A stretch of 64,000 nucleotides of DNA from JACPDH01 sp041671505. Its GTDB lineage: Bacteria > Acidobacteriota > Thermoanaerobaculia > Gp7-AA8. The notes under the pieces were generated by a model. The model was not told where the DNA came from, did no database searches, and saw nothing but the letters and a program-made list of their open reading frames with translations. Shown one piece after another: positions 15,477 to 24,743 of the stretch. Numbering within the stretch: position 1 is the first letter of the stretch; each line of letters starts with the position of its first letter. Made by a program: the position numbers and the translations under genes. The stretch spans positions 1-64,000 of the forward strand of contig JBAZBK010000012.1 in assembly GCA_041671505.1 (NCBI GenBank), written 5' to 3'.

Positions 15477-16384
15477 TGTCCCGCCTAACCATACCCGCCC
15501 CCGCCGACTTCTCGCTCGCCACGACCGTCGTCTCGCACGGCTGGTACGTGATGCCTCCGTTCCGCTGGGACGCGGAGCGCGGCGTGCTTCACCGTGTCGA
15601 GGCATTCGACGGTGCTGGCGCGTTCGATGTCTCCATCCGCCACGACGGCGGGAAGCTGATCGTCGAGTCGAAGCGCGACTTCGCGCCGTATCGCGACGAG
15701 CTTCGCATCCGGCTCCGCCGCATGCTGCAGCTCGACCTCGAGCTCGGCGAGTTCCACGCGCTCTGCGAGAAGAGGAAGTCGCACCGCGCCGTCGCCGAGA
15801 CGAAATTCGGGCGGCTGCTCTGCGGGAGCACGCTCTTCGAGGACGCGGTGAAGATCATCGCGACGACGAATACCGCGTGGGGGCAGACGGTCCGGATGAC
15901 CACTCTCCTCGTCGAGGCGTGCGGCGAGCAGTCCGCATCGGGCGCCCGCGCCTTTCCGACGCCCGAGCGCGTCGCCGCGTTCGGTGAGGCTGCGCTTCGC
16001 GAGACGTGCCGCATGGGCTATCGCGCGCCGTACGTCCGCGGCCTCGCCGAGGGAATCGTCAGCGGTGAGATCGACCTCGGGGAGATCGCAAATTCAACGC
16101 TCGCCACCGAGGAGCTCTTCAAGTCGTACCGGACGCTCCCGGGGATCGGGCCCTACGGGTCGGCGCATCTCCTCGCGATGGACGGCCGGCACGACTACAT
16201 CGCCGTCGACACCGAGTTCCGCTCGTTCGTTAGGCGTCGGCACTTTCGCGGCGCCGAGGCGAGCGACGCCGAGATGCTCGCGCGATACGAGCGCTGGGGA
16301 CGATGGAAATACATGGGATTCTGGTCGGAGCTCTGGCTCGATCTGAGCCGGAAGGTGGAGACGGGCGGGGAGAAGCGCAAATAG
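15476..16384 (+). CDS. HhH-GPD family DNA glycosylase (302 aa)
   Basis: Base-excision repair glycosylase, AlkA/OGG-like. The helix-hairpin-helix is LPGIGPYGSAHLL (about residues 223-235), and the catalytic Asp follows in YIAVDTEFRSFV. The N-terminal third is a beta domain as in AlkA or OGG1. No iron-sulfur Cys cluster is present. The exact base substrate cannot be read from sequence. The start ATG lies in the last unit of the preceding repeat and no Shine-Dalgarno sequence is evident, so translation may depend on the repeat context. Confidence 0.82.
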   Translation: MSRLTIPAPADFSLATTVVSHGWYVMPPFRWDAERGVLHRVEAFDGAGAFDVSIRHDGGKLIVESKRDFAPYRDELRIRLRRMLQLDLELGEFHALCEKRKSHRAVAETKFGRLLCGSTLFEDAVKIIATTNTAWGQTVRMTTLLVEACGEQSASGARAFPTPERVAAFGEAALRETCRMGYRAPYVRGLAEGIVSGEIDLGEIANSTLATEELFKSYRTLPGIGPYGSAHLLAMDGRHDYIAVDTEFRSFVRRRHFRGAEASDAEMLARYERWGRWKYMGFWSELWLDLSRKVETGGEKRK

Positions 16385-16461
16385 TGTACTCCGGTCCGCC
16401 TGCACGCGAAATCTTGTGCATTTGGTGGGCGGATGCGATAACCATTCGGAGAGGAGAGCCC

Positions 16462-16812
16462 GTGGACGACCGACTCAAGCAGCTGATCAAGGAGCTGGGG
16501 GACGCGATCAACGAATCGATCTCGAGCTCCGAGGCAGTGAACGCGCAGATTCAGAAGATGCGCGACGAGGGGTACGACCTGTACGTCTTCCTCGACGCGA
16601 CGATCGGGGTCGGACGCGACGGCGAAGCGGAGACGGTCACGCACGGGCAGACGGTCACCAAGTCGCAGGGGAATCTTTCAGGTGGCGCCCAGTTTCGGAT
16701 CAATCTGAACGACCTCCGCTTTCTCCGCTCGGTCGGAATCGACCCGACGAGAAAGGTGAAGGCGCCGAAACGACTCAATGGAACGATCGCAAACGACGAC
16801 CCGGAGGGTTAA
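16462..16812 (+). CDS. Hypothetical protein (116 aa)
   Basis: Small soluble protein starting with GTG at 16462, preceded by GAGAGGAGAG. Residues 1-32 form an amphipathic helix (MDDRLKQLIKELGDAINESI). Strands follow (DLYVFLDATIGVG and ETVTHGQTVT), then a basic tail. No family recognised. Its 3' end overlaps rlmN by 35 bp, so the two are probably cotranscribed and translationally coupled. Confidence 0.65.
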   Translation: MDDRLKQLIKELGDAINESISSSEAVNAQIQKMRDEGYDLYVFLDATIGVGRDGEAETVTHGQTVTKSQGNLSGGAQFRINLNDLRFLRSVGIDPTRKVKAPKRLNGTIANDDPEG

Positions 16813-17854
16813 CCTCTACGACCTGGCGCCCGCCGACGCCGCGGCGGCGCTCGCTCCCTTCGTATCGCCATCGTTTCGAATCCGCCAGGTCCAGGAGTGG
16901 ATCTACGCGCAGGGCGTCGACTCGTTCGAGTCGATGTCGAACCTCTCGAAGCAGACGCGCGCCGACCTCGCCGAGCGCTTCTCGCTCGCATTCCCCGTCA
17001 CGAAGGAGCGAACCGAGCCGGCGCCTGACGGGAGCGTGAAGTACCTCTTCACGCTCGAGGACGGCGCGCTCATCGAAGCGGTCCACATGCCGATGGGGAC
17101 GCGGACGACCCTCTGCCTCTCGTCGCAGGCGGGATGCGCGGTCGGCTGCACCTTCTGCGTCACCGGCTTCTTCGGCGCGGGGCGGAACCTGACGCCCGCC
17201 GAGATCGTCGGGCAGATGCACCGCGTCCGCCACGAGCAGTCGATCGCCAACGAGGCGCTCAACGTCGTTTTCATGGGGATGGGCGAGCCGATGCTCAACT
17301 TCGAGAACGTCGCGACCTCGCTCGAGATCATGGAGCAGTCGATCTCGCTCAGGCGCGTGACGATCTCGACCGCGGGGATCATCCCGGGGATCGAGGAGCT
17401 CGCGGCGCTCGAGCGGAGGCCTAACCTCGCGGTCTCGATCAACGCGCCCGACCGCGAGCGGCGCGAAGAGATCATGCCGATCACGAAGAAGTACCCGCTC
17501 GATGAGCTGATGGACACCCTGCGCCGCTTTCCGCTCGAGACGGGGCGCGACATCACGGCGGAGTACGTGCTCCTCGCGGGGTGGAACGACTCGTCGCACG
17601 ACGCCGCGACGCTCGCGAGGCTGCTGCGCGGCGGGCGGTTCAAGGTCAACGCGATTCCCTTCAACCCCGACCCGGCGCTTCCCGCATGGATGAAGCGCCC
17701 GACCGACGCCGCGATCGATCGCTTCGCCGCCGCCCTCACCCGCCACGGCGTCCCGGTGACGGTGCGCCGCTCGAAGGGCAACGAGATCGCCGCTGCCTGC
17801 GGCCAGCTGCGCGGGAAGACGGAGAGGCGAAAGGGCGCATCGAAGCCTTCGTGA
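16778..17854 (+). CDS. rlmN: 23S rRNA/tRNA adenine-C2 methyltransferase RlmN (358 aa)
   Basis: Radical-SAM enzyme that methylates C2 of A2503 in 23S rRNA, and of A37 in some tRNAs. The cluster-binding motif CxxxCxxC is seen in GCAVGCTFCVTG (about residues 117-128). GMGEPMLNFENV and the SxNAPD region are typical, and the C-terminal Cys needed for the methylated-cysteine intermediate is in EIAAACGQL. Length fits the family (about 350-400). It overlaps the preceding small gene. Confidence 0.96.
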   Translation: MERSQTTTRRVNLYDLAPADAAAALAPFVSPSFRIRQVQEWIYAQGVDSFESMSNLSKQTRADLAERFSLAFPVTKERTEPAPDGSVKYLFTLEDGALIEAVHMPMGTRTTLCLSSQAGCAVGCTFCVTGFFGAGRNLTPAEIVGQMHRVRHEQSIANEALNVVFMGMGEPMLNFENVATSLEIMEQSISLRRVTISTAGIIPGIEELAALERRPNLAVSINAPDRERREEIMPITKKYPLDELMDTLRRFPLETGRDITAEYVLLAGWNDSSHDAATLARLLRGGRFKVNAIPFNPDPALPAWMKRPTDAAIDRFAAALTRHGVPVTVRRSKGNEIAAACGQLRGKTERRKGASKPS

Positions 17855-17878
17855 GCCGCGCGCCGGCGTCGGAAGGAG

Positions 17879-18039
17879 TTGTCATCCCGACGATCCCGCG
17901 CAGCGGGAGAGGAGGGATCTCGCAGGCTGGTACATTCGCGCAACAGGCCAGACCCTTCCCGGCTGAAGACATCATCTGTACCAGCCTGAGAGGTCTCTCC
18001 TCCCTCTCCCGCTTCGCGGGATCGGTCGTCGAGACGACG
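17879..18039 (+). repeat. 160-bp inverted-repeat element (GGCTGGTAC type), copy 2
   Basis: Left arm GTCATCCCGACGATCCCGCG to GGCTGGTAC; right arm GTACCAGCCTGAGAGGTCTC to GTCGAGACGAC. The 44-base loop includes CAACAGGCCAGACCC and GGCTGAAGACATC, shared in part with copies 1 and 5. It fills most of gap 17855-18170; the rest (18040-18170) has no clear feature. Confidence 0.9.
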
Positions 18040-18170
18040 GATCGTATCGGCAGCGCAATGCCCGGCACGTTCGACGCTGCGCCGTCTGCACCGCCTTCGC
18101 GCGAAATGCCACGCACCTGCCCTACAATTGCCGTCGACATTCGCGCGCGTCACGCTGCGGAGAGACTCAC

Positions 18171-18539
18171 ATGATCGCCATCCACATCGAGTTCATTCTG
18201 CTGGTCACCGGGATCCTCACCGCGATCGGAGGGCTGCAGTTCTTCCTTCCCGCGAAACTCGCGAAGCTGAACTTCGGGGAAGCGCCGTCGGGCGACGTCG
18301 CGACCTTCCTGGCGCGCCACTGGGGGATGCTCGTCCTCTGCTTCGGCGTGCTGCTGATCCTCGCTTCGAAGAACGAGGCGATCCGGCAGCCGGTCATGAT
18401 CGCCGCGGCCGTCGAAAAGGCCGCGCTCGCCGGCAACATTTTCGCAACATCACTTCGAAAGCACCCGTCAGCGCTCGTCATCGCGGTCGCGGACACGCTG
18501 ATGACGCTACTCTACGTCGCGTACCTCGCCGGGCTTTGA
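18171..18539 (+). CDS. Small integral membrane protein (122 aa)
   Basis: Four hydrophobic segments (about 5-27, 48-66, 76-92 and 100-120) with short loops suggest an inner-membrane protein, similar in layout to small DUF4345-like proteins. There is no catalytic motif. ATG at 18171 sits after GAGAGACTCAC. It precedes the S9 peptidase gene by 68 bp on the same strand and may share its transcript. Confidence 0.7.
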   Translation: MIAIHIEFILLVTGILTAIGGLQFFLPAKLAKLNFGEAPSGDVATFLARHWGMLVLCFGVLLILASKNEAIRQPVMIAAAVEKAALAGNIFATSLRKHPSALVIAVADTLMTLLYVAYLAGL

Positions 18540-18607
18540 CCGGTGAACCCGTAGACTCTCCCGTCGGCGCCCCCGGTGCCGCGGCACACCACCATCCGGA
18601 GATCTCC

Positions 18608-20695
18608 ATGCGCACTTCACGCCTCGCGCTTCTCACCCTCGTCGTGCTCGCCTCCTTCTCGGCCGTTGCCGCCGAAACGAAGCCGATCGATCACGAGACG
18701 CTGTTCCTCTTCAAATCGGTGGGAACACCCGCGCCGTCGCCCGACGGCAAGTGGGTCCTCACCTCGGTGAGCGAGCCCGCCTACGACGAAAAGGACGAGG
18801 TGTCGGACATCTGGATCGTTCCCGCCGACGGCAGCGCAAAGGCGCGCCGCCTAACCGCAGGCAAGGGAGGCGAGAGCGGAGCCTCGTGGAGCCCCGACGG
18901 AAAGAAGATCGCCTTCACCGCGAAGCGCGACGGTGACGAGGCGAACCAGCTCTACGTCCTCGACCTCGCGGGAGGCGAGGCGCAGCGCGTCACGAAGCTG
19001 ACGCTCGGCGCCCGGTCGCCGAAATGGAGCCCCGACGGGAAGACGATCCTCTTCCAGAGCGCGGTCTGGCGCGGCGCGGCCGACGAGGACGCCAACAAGA
19101 AGGCGAGCGACGAGAAGAAGAACGCGAAGACGAAGGTACGCGCCTACGACTCGTTCCCCATCCGCCAGTGGGACAAGTGGCTCGACGACAAGCAGACGCA
19201 CCTCTTCGTCGTCGCAGCCGACGGCTCCGCGGCGCCGCGCGACCTGCTCGCCGGCACGAAGCTGGTCGCAGCAACAGGCTTCCGCGGAACAGGCAGCGAG
19301 GGATCGAGCGACAGCCTCGACCCGGAGTGGGCCCCCGACTCGAAGTCGATCGTGATCAATGCGACGGTGAACCTCGACATCGCCGCGCACGGCGAACCGA
19401 CGTTCCACCTCTACGAGGTCGCCGTCGCAGGCGGCGAGCCGAAGGCGCTCTCGTCGGGCGCCGTCTCGCACACGGGCCCGTCGTTCAGCCCCGACGGAAA
19501 GACCCTCTGTTTCACGACGGCTGCCGGCGCCGGCGTGATCTACGCGCACGACCGGCTCGCCTGCGCCGCGTGGCCCTGGAGCGGCGCGGTCCGCCAGCTC
19601 GCGCCGAAGTTCGACCGCTCCGTCGCGTCGTTCGCGTTCACGCCAGACGGAAAGACGATCTACGTCTCCGCCGAAGATGGCGGGCACATTCGCATCTGGT
19701 CTGTGCCGACCGCTGGTGGTGAGCCGAAGCTCGCGATCGACGCGCCGCAGGGTGCCTTCCGCGGAATCAGCATTCCGGAGAAGTCGAGCCCCGCGACGCT
19801 CTTCGCGAACTGGGAGAGCGCGACCAGCCCGAGCGAGGTCGTGAAGTTCGACCTCGTGACGAAGAAGAAGACGACGCTGACGTCGTTCAACACAGAGAAG
19901 GCGGCCTCGATCGATTGGCAGCCGCTGCGTGATTTCTGGTTCACAGCGAAGAGCGGACGGAAGATCCACAGCTTCGTCGCGCTCCCTCCGGGCTTCGACG
20001 AGACGAAGAAGTATCCGCTCCTCGTTCTCATGCACGGCGGCCACGCGAACATGTGGACCGACGTGATCTCGAAGCGCTGGAACTACCACCTGCTCGCGAA
20101 GCCGGGCTACGTCGTCGTCGCGACCGACTATCGCGGCTCGACCGGCTATGGCGAACAGTTCACGCTCGACATCGTCGGCGATCCGCTCCGCGGCCCCGCG
20201 ATCGACATCAACGAGGCGGCCAACGAGGCGATCCGGCTTTACCCCTTCATCGACGGCACGCGGCAGTGCGCGGCCGGCGCCAGCTATGGCGGCCATCTCG
20301 CGAACTGGATGGAGGCGTCGACCGATCGCTACAAGTGCCTCATCAGCCACGCGGGGCTCGCGAGCCTCTACGCGCAGTGGGCGACGAGCGACGGCATCTA
20401 CCATCGCGAGCTGATGATGGGCGCGCCCTTCTGGGAGAAGCCGGAAGTCTGGATGGACCAGAGCCCGACCACCTATGCGAAAAAGTTCAAGACCCCGATG
20501 CTCGTCTCGGTCGGCGAGAACGACTACCGCGTTCCGATCAACAACACGCTCGAGATGTACGCCGTCCTCCAGCGCCAACAGGTCCCGAGCCGCCTCCTCG
20601 TCTGGCCCGACACGAACCACTGGATCACGAAGGGCGAAGACAGCCGGAGGTTCTACGAGGAAGTGGAAGCGTGGCTGGGGAAGTGGTTGAAGTAG
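18608..20695 (+). CDS. S9-family prolyl oligopeptidase-type peptidase (695 aa)
   Basis: Exported serine peptidase. A signal peptide (residues 1-21, ending SAVAAE) is followed by a WD-like propeller with repeated SPDGK motifs (APSPDGKWV, SWSPDGKKI, KWSPDGKTI, SFSPDGKTL), then the alpha/beta hydrolase domain. Nucleophile Ser is in GASYGGHLAN, Asp in GENDYRVP and His in DTNHWI. Length fits acylaminoacyl or dipeptidyl peptidases (650-750). ATG at 18608 restores the signal peptide; the frame is open upstream but overlaps the previous gene. Confidence 0.92.
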   Translation: MRTSRLALLTLVVLASFSAVAAETKPIDHETLFLFKSVGTPAPSPDGKWVLTSVSEPAYDEKDEVSDIWIVPADGSAKARRLTAGKGGESGASWSPDGKKIAFTAKRDGDEANQLYVLDLAGGEAQRVTKLTLGARSPKWSPDGKTILFQSAVWRGAADEDANKKASDEKKNAKTKVRAYDSFPIRQWDKWLDDKQTHLFVVAADGSAAPRDLLAGTKLVAATGFRGTGSEGSSDSLDPEWAPDSKSIVINATVNLDIAAHGEPTFHLYEVAVAGGEPKALSSGAVSHTGPSFSPDGKTLCFTTAAGAGVIYAHDRLACAAWPWSGAVRQLAPKFDRSVASFAFTPDGKTIYVSAEDGGHIRIWSVPTAGGEPKLAIDAPQGAFRGISIPEKSSPATLFANWESATSPSEVVKFDLVTKKKTTLTSFNTEKAASIDWQPLRDFWFTAKSGRKIHSFVALPPGFDETKKYPLLVLMHGGHANMWTDVISKRWNYHLLAKPGYVVVATDYRGSTGYGEQFTLDIVGDPLRGPAIDINEAANEAIRLYPFIDGTRQCAAGASYGGHLANWMEASTDRYKCLISHAGLASLYAQWATSDGIYHRELMMGAPFWEKPEVWMDQSPTTYAKKFKTPMLVSVGENDYRVPINNTLEMYAVLQRQQVPSRLLVWPDTNHWITKGEDSRRFYEEVEAWLGKWLK

Positions 20696-21159
20696 GGAGT
20701 ACTGAGTACTGAGTCGAAGAGTTGTTAGTTGTTAGTTGTTCGTTGTTAGACGGCCGCGCAAGCGGCCGTTTCTAATTGGCCTCATGCGAGAGCGTGGGGT
20801 CACGCGAGTCGTTCCAATCTCTCCCGGCCGCGGAAGCGGCCGCGTCTAATTAGCCCCGCCCGTAAGGGCGGGGTCACGCGAATCGCCGACATGAACGAGC
20901 CGCGGAAGCGGCGACGTCTGAATTCCCCGCGCGTGAGCGCGGGGGCGCGACCGCAGATTCACACGTTACCCCGCCCTTACGGGCGGGGCGTCAGACGCGG
21001 CCGCTGCCGCGGCCGTGAAAATGAGGGTGCACGCTTTCCCCGCCCTTACGGGCGGGGCTAGTTAGAAACGGCCGCTTCCGCGGCCGAGGCACAGACAACT
21101 CGTCAAATCACCGATCCACAATCAAGCACTCAGTACTCAGTACTCAGTACTCAGTACTC
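20696..21159. repeat. Nested palindrome cluster: 7-nt arms around GC-rich hairpins
   Basis: Outer arms: GAGTACT heptamers after the peptidase stop (20697-20716) and their complement (ACTCAGT units, 21126-21157). Inside the left arm is GTTAGTT (20722-20747). The core, 20748-21090, is a row of palindromes built on CGGCCGC-AA-GCGGCCG, CCCCGCCC-TTAC-GGGCGGGG and similar, alternating with short AT-richer spacers such as GTCACGCGA. Repeated CGCCCTTACGGGCG units recur four times in both orientations. No gene is visible. Confidence 0.9.
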
Positions 21160-22170
21160 TCATCTCGTGGGATCGTGCGCCACCTGCACGAGCAGCTTCC
21201 CGATGTTCTCGCCGTGGAAGAGGCCGAGGAATGCCTGGGGGGCGTTGTCGATGCCATCAACGATCGTCTCGCGGTACTTGAGGCGCCCGTCGGCGAGCCA
21301 CGCGCCGGCGTCGCGGAGGAAGTCGGGCATCCGGGCCACGTGATCGAGGACGATCATGCCGCGCAGCGTTGCGCGTTTGAAGAGCAGCGGCGCGATGTCG
21401 ATCCCGTGGTGCTGCTTTCGCTCGTTGTATTGCGAAATGAGACCGACGAGCGCGACACGCCCGCCGATCTTCAAATTTCGAAAGGCAGCCTCACCGACCG
21501 CGCCCCCGACGTTCTCGACGTAGACGTCGATGCCCTTCGGACAGGCCTTTCCCAGCACGGCATCGAGATCCGCCGCCGTCTTGTAGTTGATGCACTCGTC
21601 GAATCCGAGCTCCCCCGTCACCCAGCGGCACTTCTCGTCGGAACCCGCGAGCCCGATGACGCGCGCGCCGACGACCTTCGCGATCTGCCCCGCCGCCGAC
21701 CCGACGGCGCCGGCCGCCGCGGACACCACCACTGTCTCGCCGCTCCGCACCTCGGCGACATCCATGACGGTTGCGTATGCGGTGAGGCCGGGCATTCCGA
21801 GCACGCCTAACGCCGTCGAAAGTGGCGCAGCAGCCGGGTCGAGCCTGCGAAGCCCGCTACCGGCCGAGATCCAATACGACTGCCAGCCACCCCCACCGAG
21901 GACGAAGTCACCAGGAGCGAAGCCATCGACGTGCGATTCGACGACCTGTCCGACCGTGGCCCCAGGCATCACGTCGCCGAAATCGGTCGGGTCGGCGTAG
22001 GTCCTCACCCCGCTCATCCGCGAACGCATGTAGGGATCGAGCGAGAGCCAGATCGTGCGGCAGAGGATCTCACCGTCGACCGGCGTCGGGATGCCGTGTT
22101 GAACGCGCCGGAAGTTGCTCTCGTGAGGCTCGCCGGCCGGCCGGCTCCGGAACAGGATCTGCGTGTTCAT
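21160..22170 (-). CDS. NADP-dependent MDR-family oxidoreductase, CurA-like (336 aa)
   Basis: Zinc-free medium-chain reductase of the prostaglandin-reductase/CurA group, reducing the double bond of alpha,beta-unsaturated carbonyls with NADPH. Typical features are LSLDPYMRSRM near residue 45, MPGLTAYATV, the nucleotide loop SAAAGAVGSAAGQIAK (GxGxxG-like), then CDECINYK-type and DVYVENVGG. Length is exact for the family. An in-frame TTA leucine codon lies within the GCCTAAC word at 21805. Single gene, convergent with the S9 gene across the palindrome cluster. Confidence 0.9.
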   Translation of the reverse strand: MNTQILFRSRPAGEPHESNFRRVQHGIPTPVDGEILCRTIWLSLDPYMRSRMSGVRTYADPTDFGDVMPGATVGQVVESHVDGFAPGDFVLGGGGWQSYWISAGSGLRRLDPAAAPLSTALGVLGMPGLTAYATVMDVAEVRSGETVVVSAAAGAVGSAAGQIAKVVGARVIGLAGSDEKCRWVTGELGFDECINYKTAADLDAVLGKACPKGIDVYVENVGGAVGEAAFRNLKIGGRVALVGLISQYNERKQHHGIDIAPLLFKRATLRGMIVLDHVARMPDFLRDAGAWLADGRLKYRETIVDGIDNAPQAFLGLFHGENIGKLLVQVAHDPTR

Positions 22171-22209
22171 GCTCCAAGTATAGGAGCCTCCCGTCGAGCC
22201 GGGGCAGCT

Positions 22210-22800
22210 TCAGCGAACCCGCCCTTCGAGCTCGCCAACCACCTCGTCAAACGCGATTCCCTCGTTCACCAGCAGGACGACGAGGTGGAAGAGGAGGTCG
22301 GCCGACTCCGAAACGACGCGCTCTCGCCCTTCCGACAGCGCGGCGATGATCACCTCCGCGCTCTCTTCCCCGATCTTCTTCAGGATCTTTCCGCGGCCGC
22401 CGCGGAAGAGCTTCGCGCTGTACGAGCCTTCCGGAATCTCGCTCTTCCGCGCGCGAAGCGTCTCCTCGAGCGCTGCGATCGAGAAGCGTGCGTCTCCGAA
22501 GCAGCTGCGCGCCCCCGTGTGACACGCCGGCCCGCGCGGCTCGACGTCGACGACGATCGCGTCGCCATCGCAATCCGGGGTGATCGCGACGACACGCTGC
22601 GTGTTGCCCGACGTCGCGCCCTTGTGCCAGAGCTCTTTGCGGCTTCTGCTCCAGAACCAGGTCTCGCCCGTCTCGAGCGTCTTCGCGAGCGACTCGGCAT
22701 TCATGTACGCGAGCGTCAGCAGCTCGCCGCTCCGCGCATCGCGCACGATCGCGGGGAGGAGGCCGGAGTCGCCGAACTTCAGGTTGTCGATGTTGATCAT
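22210..22800 (-). CDS. hisIE: Bifunctional phosphoribosyl-AMP cyclohydrolase / phosphoribosyl-ATP pyrophosphatase (196 aa)
   Basis: Steps 2 and 3 of histidine synthesis. Residues 1-105 are HisI: LLTLAYMNAESL, WFWSRSRKELWHKGATSGN, the zinc and metal residues in DCDGDAI, and the GPACHTG...C ending. Residues about 108-196 are HisE: GSYSAKLF, KKIGEESAEVIIAAL and SADLLFHLVVLL. It is the last gene of the operon, 144 bp after hisAF, with a 7-nt-period palindrome in the gap. Confidence 0.95.
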   Translation of the reverse strand: MINIDNLKFGDSGLLPAIVRDARSGELLTLAYMNAESLAKTLETGETWFWSRSRKELWHKGATSGNTQRVVAITPDCDGDAIVVDVEPRGPACHTGARSCFGDARFSIAALEETLRARKSEIPEGSYSAKLFRGGRGKILKKIGEESAEVIIAALSEGRERVVSESADLLFHLVVLLVNEGIAFDEVVGELEGRVR

Positions 22801-22837
22801 GTCTGCCTCGCTGGAACGGTTTGTCGTTAGTTGTTGT

Positions 22838-22957
22838 AGGCGACAGGCGAGAGGCGAGAGCAGGCACTCGCGGCGAGTAGTTCTTCTCGGCTATTTGCGC
22901 TGACCGCCAGCCTATGCTTGCTCATCGCCTCTCGCCTTGTCGCCTCATCGCCTCACG
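22838..22957. repeat. 7-nt-period inverted repeat (GGCGAGA type) inside the his operon
   Basis: Left arm AGGCGACAGGCGAGAGGCGA; right arm GCTCATCGCCTCTCGCC and onward to 22957. A loop of about 50 bases contains CGGCGAGTAG. A short GTTAGTTGTTG stub precedes it at 22826. It fills the gap between hisAF and hisIE. Confidence 0.88.
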
Positions 22958-24462
22958 GCTACCCCACTGTTATCCAGAAACTCCTTGAGCGCACCGATCG
23001 ACATGACTCCATCGTGGAACAGCGACGCCGCGAGCACCGCGGCTGCGCCGCCTGATTCGATCGCTTCGCGAAAGTGCTCGAAGCGACCCGCGCCGCCGGA
23101 GGCGATCACGCCGATTCCGGTCGCGCTGGTCACTGCGCGCGTGAGCGCGCAGTCGAAGCCGCGCTGCGTTCCATCGCAGTCGATCGACGTCAGGAGGATC
23201 TCTCCGGCTCCAAGGTCGGCCGCGCGACGCGACCACGCGACCGCGTCGAGTCCCGTCGGCGTCGATCCCGCGCGCGTCATCACCTGCCAGCCTTCGCTGT
23301 TCCGCTTCGCATCGCATGCGACGACGACTGCCTGCACGCCGAACTCGCCTGCGCAGCGTTCGACGAGCGAAGGATTCTCCACCGCGGCCGAGTTGATCGC
23401 CACTCTGTCGGCGCCGGCGCGCAGAAGACGTCGGAAGTCGTCGACCGACTTCACGCCGCCGCCGACAGCGAGCGGGATGAAGAGCTGCTCGGCGACGCGC
23501 CTCACGGTCTCGAGGGACGCCTCGCGCTCGTCCGCCGTCGCCGAGATGTCGAGCATCACGATCTCGTCCGCACCTTCGGCTTCATAGCGCCGCACGCATT
23601 CGACGACATCGCCCGCGTCGCGGATCGATTGGAATCGCACTCCCTTGACCACGCGTCCGCCTCTCACGTCGAGACACGGAATGATGCGCGCGGGAAGCGG
23701 CCGCTTCGACGCAGCCTCCCGCGCCGCGGTTAGGCCGAACACACGATCCTGCAATGCCCGCCCGACGATGACGCCGCATGCCACGCCGCCGCGGGCGAGC
23801 ATCGTCACATCGTCGAGGCGCGCGATCCCGCCGGAGGCGAGGATGCGCATCGACGTGCGCGATGCGAGGTCGCGGTAGAGATCGAACGAGGGGCCCGTCA
23901 TCGCACCGTCGCGGCCGACATCGGTGACGAGAATCTCCTCGATGCCTGCGGCTTCGAGATCGCGCAGGACAGAGTCGAGATCGGCCCGGTGAGCGGCCTG
24001 CCATCCGGCGACGCGAATCTCGCCGTCGAGCAGATCGAGTGCGACGACGATGCGCGACGCGCCGACCCGGTCGATCGCGCGACGCAGCTCGTGCGGATCG
24101 CGCACGGCCATCGTCCCGACGACGACGCGCGACGCCTCGGCCGCGATCGCGCGCCCGGCATCGTCAGCGCAGCGAATCCCGCCACCCACCTGCACTCGGT
24201 ACCGCCGCGCCAGCCGCGCCACGAGGTCGCCCAGCTTGAAGGAACCGCTGCGCGCCCCTTCGAGATCGACGACGTGGATCAGCGTTCCCTCCGGCGCGTC
24301 CCACGACGCGACTACTTCGTCGGCGGAGCCGTAGCGCGTCACGTCGTCGTAGCTGCCGCGAAGCAGCCGGACGACTTCTCCGCCGAGGATGTCGATCGAG
24401 GGAACGACATCAAATGTGCGTTGGGTAACTGCTCTGGTCGTTTCGTTCATGATCGTGGTCAT
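22945..24462 (-). CDS. hisAF: HisA-HisF fusion: ProFAR isomerase plus imidazole glycerol phosphate synthase cyclase (505 aa)
   Basis: Two complete (beta-alpha)8 barrels lie in one chain. Residues about 17-249 are HisA: VVPSIDILGGEVVRL with the first catalytic Asp, VQVGGGIR, LVTDVGRDGAMTG with the second, and ILASGGIA. Residues about 258-505 are HisF: RIIPCLDVRGGRVVKGVRF with its first Asp, VMLDISATADER, AVGGGVKS, VVACDAKRNS with its second Asp, and VIASGGAGRF. The linker is about eight residues near 23715-23691. Both active sites look intact. ATG at 24462 follows GGGGA. HisF normally docks to HisH, encoded just upstream. Fusing the adjacent pathway enzymes is unusual. Confidence 0.93.
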   Translation of the reverse strand: MTTIMNETTRAVTQRTFDVVPSIDILGGEVVRLLRGSYDDVTRYGSADEVVASWDAPEGTLIHVVDLEGARSGSFKLGDLVARLARRYRVQVGGGIRCADDAGRAIAAEASRVVVGTMAVRDPHELRRAIDRVGASRIVVALDLLDGEIRVAGWQAAHRADLDSVLRDLEAAGIEEILVTDVGRDGAMTGPSFDLYRDLASRTSMRILASGGIARLDDVTMLARGGVACGVIVGRALQDRVFGLTAAREAASKRPLPARIIPCLDVRGGRVVKGVRFQSIRDAGDVVECVRRYEAEGADEIVMLDISATADEREASLETVRRVAEQLFIPLAVGGGVKSVDDFRRLLRAGADRVAINSAAVENPSLVERCAGEFGVQAVVVACDAKRNSEGWQVMTRAGSTPTGLDAVAWSRRAADLGAGEILLTSIDCDGTQRGFDCALTRAVTSATGIGVIASGGAGRFEHFREAIESGGAAAVLAASLFHDGVMSIGALKEFLDNSGVAVRR

Positions 24463-24743
24463 TAATTTAGCGTCCCCGAAATTCACAGTCCCCGAACTGC
24501 ACGCCGGAGGCGTGCCAGAAGGTAGCCCCGGGTCGCCCCGCAGGGCGGGGCGACCCGGGGTTCCGGACGTCCGATCTTTCGCACCCCGGAGGGGTGCCAG
24601 ATCATTCGCTTCTCGTCATCGTTCTGGCACCCCTCCGGGGTGCACATCTATCGCGCGCTTCCCGTCCGGGGGTCGCACCGCTTCGCGGTGCGACCCCCGG
24701 CTACCTTCTGGCATCCCTTCGGGATGCGGATTCACGCATTGAC
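24463..24743. repeat. Palindrome cluster between hisH and hisAF
   Basis: An outer pair, CCAGAAGGTAGCC (24508-24520) and GGCTACCTTCTGG (24698-24710), encloses several perfect hairpins: GGTCGCCCCGC with GCGGGGCGACC, GCACCCCGGAGGGGTGCCAGA with its mirror at about 24630-24643, and GGGGGTCGCACCGC with GCGGTGCGACCCCC. The layout is again concentric and no gene is present. These hairpins lie within the his transcript. Confidence 0.85.

Noticed and set aside
18128..18607. N-terminal extension of the S9 peptidase to 18128
   Set aside because: The frame is open but overlaps the membrane protein gene at 18171-18539 and would bury the signal peptide that begins at 18608.
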